Origin: Bradyrhizobium sp. Tv2a-2 | Lineage (GTDB): Bacteria; Pseudomonadota; Alphaproteobacteria; Rhizobiales; Xanthobacteraceae | Direction: 5' to 3' | NCBI RefSeq assembly: GCF_000472425.1 | Contig: NZ_AXAI01000001.1 | Span: forward strand, 372,001-436,000 | DNA: 64,000 bases | Shown: piece after piece, positions 61,906-64,000 of the stretch | How positions within the stretch are numbered: the stretch's first letter is position 1 | Layout: the number at the start of each line of letters is the position of its first letter | Translations under genes and position numbers: made by a program | Notes under the pieces: generated by a model | The model's input: the letters and a program-made list of their open reading frames with translations, nothing else | The model's database searches: none | What the model was told of the DNA's origin: nothing

Positions 61906-63198
61906 TTAAGCCTCGAACGGATTTTGCACGAGGATAGTATCCTCGCGTTCGGGGCTGGTGGAAAGCAGGGCAATTGGGCAACCCACCAATTCCTCGACCC
62001 GCCGGACATATTTGATGGCTTGGGCCGGCAGGTCCGCCCAGGAGCGCGCCTTGGCGGTCGGCTGCTTCCAGCCCTCGATTGTCTCGTAGATCGGCTCCAC
62101 GCGAGCCTGCGCCCCCTCGCCGGCCGGCAGATGGTCGATCTCCTTCCCGTCGAGCCTGTAGCCGGTACAGACCTCGATGGTGTCGAAACCATCGAGAATG
62201 TCGAGCTTGGTGAGCGCGAGACCGTTGATGCCGCAGGTCCTGACCGTCTGACGCACCAGCACCGCGTCGAACCAGCCGGTGCGCCGCTTGCGCCCGGTGT
62301 TGACGCCGAACTCCTTGCCGCGGCGTCCGATCTCCTCGCCGACCTCGTTCAAGAGCTCGGTCGGGAACGGACCCTGGCCGACGCGGGTCGTATAGGCCTT
62401 GCAGATGCCGAGCACATAGCCGACGCCGCCCGGGCCCATGCCGGTGCCGGTCGCCGCCTGCGCCGCCACCGTGTTGGAGGAGGTGACGTAAGGGTAGGTG
62501 CCGTGGTCGACGTCGAGCAGCGCGCCCTGCGCACCCTCGAACAGGATGCGCTTACCCTCGCGCTTCTTGATGTCGAGCAGCCGCCACACCGTCTCGGCAT
62601 AGGGCAAAAGCTTCGGCGCCATCGCGGAGAGGTCGCGCAGGATGGCCTTGCCGTCGAACTCCGGCAGATTGAGCCCGCGCCGGAGCGCATTGTGATGGGC
62701 GAGCAGGCGGTCGATCTTGGCCGGCAGCGTGTCGAGGTCGGCAAGATCCATCAGGCGGATGGCACGGCGGCCGACCTTGTCCTCATAGGCCGGGCCGATG
62801 CCGCGGCGGGTGGTGCCGATCGCCGTTCCCGCATTGGAGGATTCGCGCAGCGCGTCCAGCTCACGGTGCAGCGGCAGAATCAGGGTGACGTTCTCGGCGA
62901 TGCGCAGATTGTTGGGGCTCACCGCGACGCCTTGCGCCTTCAGCTTCTCGACTTCATCGAGGAAAGCCTGCGGATCGAACACCACGCCATTGCCGATCAC
63001 CGCAAGCTTCGAGGGCCGCAGCACGCCGGATGGCAAGAGCGCAAGCTTGTAGGTCTCGCCGTTGATAACGAGGGTGTGACCGGCATTGTGGCCGCCCTGG
63101 AAGCGCACGACGATGTCGGCCTGCTCCGACAACCAGTCGACGATCTTGCCCTTCCCTTCGTCGCCCCACTGGGCGCCGACGACGACAACATTGGCCAT
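61906..63198 (-). CDS. purA: adenylosuccinate synthetase
   Basis: A 430-residue enzyme joining IMP and aspartate with GTP. The N-terminal [19 protein letters not shown] contains the P-loop-like catalytic segment. [12 protein letters not shown] near 35, [21 protein letters not shown] (in parts) near 125 and [22 protein letters not shown] (in parts) near 220 are all standard. The length is normal. It is the one gene of nucleotide biosynthesis here and appears to head the pair with the Pro-rich membrane protein. Its promoter must lie in the 596-base region upstream. Confidence 0.97.
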   Translation of the reverse strand: MANVVVVGAQWGDEGKGKIVDWLSEQADIVVRFQGGHNAGHTLVINGETYKLALLPSGVLRPSKLAVIGNGVVFDPQAFLDEVEKLKAQGVAVSPNNLRIAENVTLILPLHRELDALRESSNAGTAIGTTRRGIGPAYEDKVGRRAIRLMDLADLDTLPAKIDRLLAHHNALRRGLNLPEFDGKAILRDLSAMAPKLLPYAETVWRLLDIKKREGKRILFEGAQGALLDVDHGTYPYVTSSNTVAAQAATGTGMGPGGVGYVLGICKAYTTRVGQGPFPTELLNEVGEEIGRRGKEFGVNTGRKRRTGWFDAVLVRQTVRTCGINGLALTKLDILDGFDTIEVCTGYRLDGKEIDHLPAGEGAQARVEPIYETIEGWKQPTAKARSWADLPAQAIKYVRRVEELVGCPIALLSTSPEREDTILVQNPFEA

Positions 63199-63794
63199 GC
63201 GCGGACACTTCCTTTTGTAACTTTTGTAACATCGCTTATGCGCCGACGATTTTTCCCTGAAAGAGCCGGCCCTTGCCGCTTTTTCTTGAGGTCGGGCACC
63301 TTGATCGTCCCCTGCCCTTTAAGGCACGCGGCATCGACCGCCGCTTTGCCCGGGAGGCAGACACCCGGATAAAGGAAGCAGGCAGGCGACGCAAGCAAGA
63401 AGGGGGTTTTATGGGCCCTCTGGGACCGTCCCAAGCCTTTGATATCCCCGTAAAATCTATGTCCGCAAGATGGCGGTGACTGAAAGTCTAAGCCAGCCAA
63501 TGGCGGCCCGGCCTCCGGGCACACGGGGCGTCCGCCAATCAGACCGCCACATGAGCCCGAGGCGGCCCGTGGCCGTTCGCCGGTTCCATGACCGGCGGCC
63601 ACGTCGAGGCACCTGAAACGTCCCTTCGCATGGTCGCGATGCGTCCAGCACCATTGCTGCGGCCGGAGAATCCGTGTCTTTGAAATGGGCCGGGTCAACA
63701 AGCCGGCCGGGCAGTCGATGCGCGGCCGGTTGGCTGCGGCGTCGTGGAAACAAGGCTCCGGCAAGTGAGCCGTCAATTGACCCGCTCCAGTGAA
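63199..63794. other. long intergenic region between purA and the DMT transporter gene
   Basis: Nearly 600 bases with no supported gene. Both flanking genes point outward, so two promoters are expected. Several GC-rich inverted pairs (for example around CGGCCCGGCCTCCGGG near 63504) are visible, but none matches a riboswitch or small RNA I recognise. Reading frames on either strand lack conserved motifs. Confidence 0.4.
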
Positions 63795-64000
63795 ATGACC
63801 GCCTCCGAGCAAACCTCGCGCGCCACCGCCCCCGTCGCGTCGCACTTCTGGCTCGCCAACCAGCCCTATATCCTGCTCAGCATCACCGCGCTGTGCTGGG
63901 CCGGCAACGCCATTGTCGGCCGGCTCGCCGCCGGGCACATCCCGCCGGTGACGCTGTCCTTCCTGCGCTGGTCCTTCGCCTTCCTGCTGATCCTGCCCTT
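63795..64000 (+). CDS. DMT/EamA-family transporter, 5' part only
   Basis: The first 68 codons of a drug/metabolite-type permease, cut by the window edge. After a hydrophilic start (MTASEQTSRATAP) come helix 1 (YILLSITALCWAGNAIVGRL) and the start of helix 2 (TLSFLRWSFAFLLILP). The WAGNAIVGR pattern and the FLRW before helix 2 are typical of EamA proteins. In-frame GTG (63765) and TTG (63777) upstream are alternative starts. The substrate is unknown. Confidence 0.8.
   Translation, partial: MTASEQTSRATAPVASHFWLANQPYILLSITALCWAGNAIVGRLAAGHIPPVTLSFLRWSFAFLLILP

Noticed and set aside
1..64000. CRISPR arrays, complete insertion sequences or rRNA genes
   Set aside because: No regularly spaced repeats, transposase motifs or rRNA-like sequence were seen.

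Overview
The window reads as chromosomal DNA of a Bradyrhizobium-like alphaproteobacterium. The evidence is the high GC, the complete napEDABC periplasmic nitrate reductase operon behind an FNR/FixK-type box, a C-ring flagellar cluster with FlbD and a DUF1153/SciP-like regulator behind CtrA-like sites, a PmtA-like phospholipid methyltransferase next to mnmA, several ABC importers with soluble binding proteins, and dispersed intergenic palindromes of the kind common in Bradyrhizobium and Rhodopseudomonas. No species can be fixed from this alone.

Layout. 99-2265: a crotonase and a thiolase. 2358-7551: a dipeptide/nickel-type ABC importer (binding protein, two permeases, and one polypeptide carrying both ATPases). 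7792-11129: a flavin monooxygenase-like oxidoreductase, a short-chain dehydrogenase and an epimerase-type NAD-binding protein. 11142-15761: a cyclic-amide/carbamoyl catabolic set (hydantoinase-type amidohydrolase, Asp/Glu/hydantoin-type racemase, N-carbamoyl amidohydrolase, cytosine-deaminase-like amidohydrolase). It is contiguous with a branched-chain-type ABC importer (15764-20378) whose permease and both ATPases are fused into one protein, and it is flanked by a SnoaL-like protein and a GntR/FCD regulator. Together these look like one uptake-and-degradation unit for an N-heterocyclic or ureido compound.

22081-31081 is an accessory segment with visibly lower GC and degenerate genes, ending at a tRNA-Met gene. 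It holds a BlaI-type repressor and a BlaR1-type M56 metalloprotease whose extracytoplasmic sensor is a dCache-like domain instead of a penicillin-binding domain. It also holds a Tat-exported ABC binding protein between two related inverted repeats, a methyltransferase pseudogene with two frameshifts, a small HTH protein, and a Gabija-like pair (UvrD-family helicase plus OLD/TOPRIM ATPase-nuclease). The Cache-M56/BlaI module is the best candidate here for an undescribed signalling system.

31280-33527: a small exported protein, pmtA-like and mnmA. 33887-42185: fliK, flgD, sciP-like, fliF, fliG, fliH, fliN and flbD, with a sigma-54-like promoter before fliK and CtrA-like sites before the sciP-like gene. 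42293-49386: a small membrane protein, a flavin reductase, ssuB, ssuC, ssuD, ssuA, a second ssuA and another luciferase-like monooxygenase, together a sulfonate-sulfur scavenging cluster. 49510-53778: FixK/FNR box and napEDABC. 53876-60047: a RecD-like helicase, an exported MsrA with MsrB, a cupin, and several small conserved proteins. 60199-63198: a proline-rich single-pass membrane protein and purA. A DMT-family transporter runs off the right edge.
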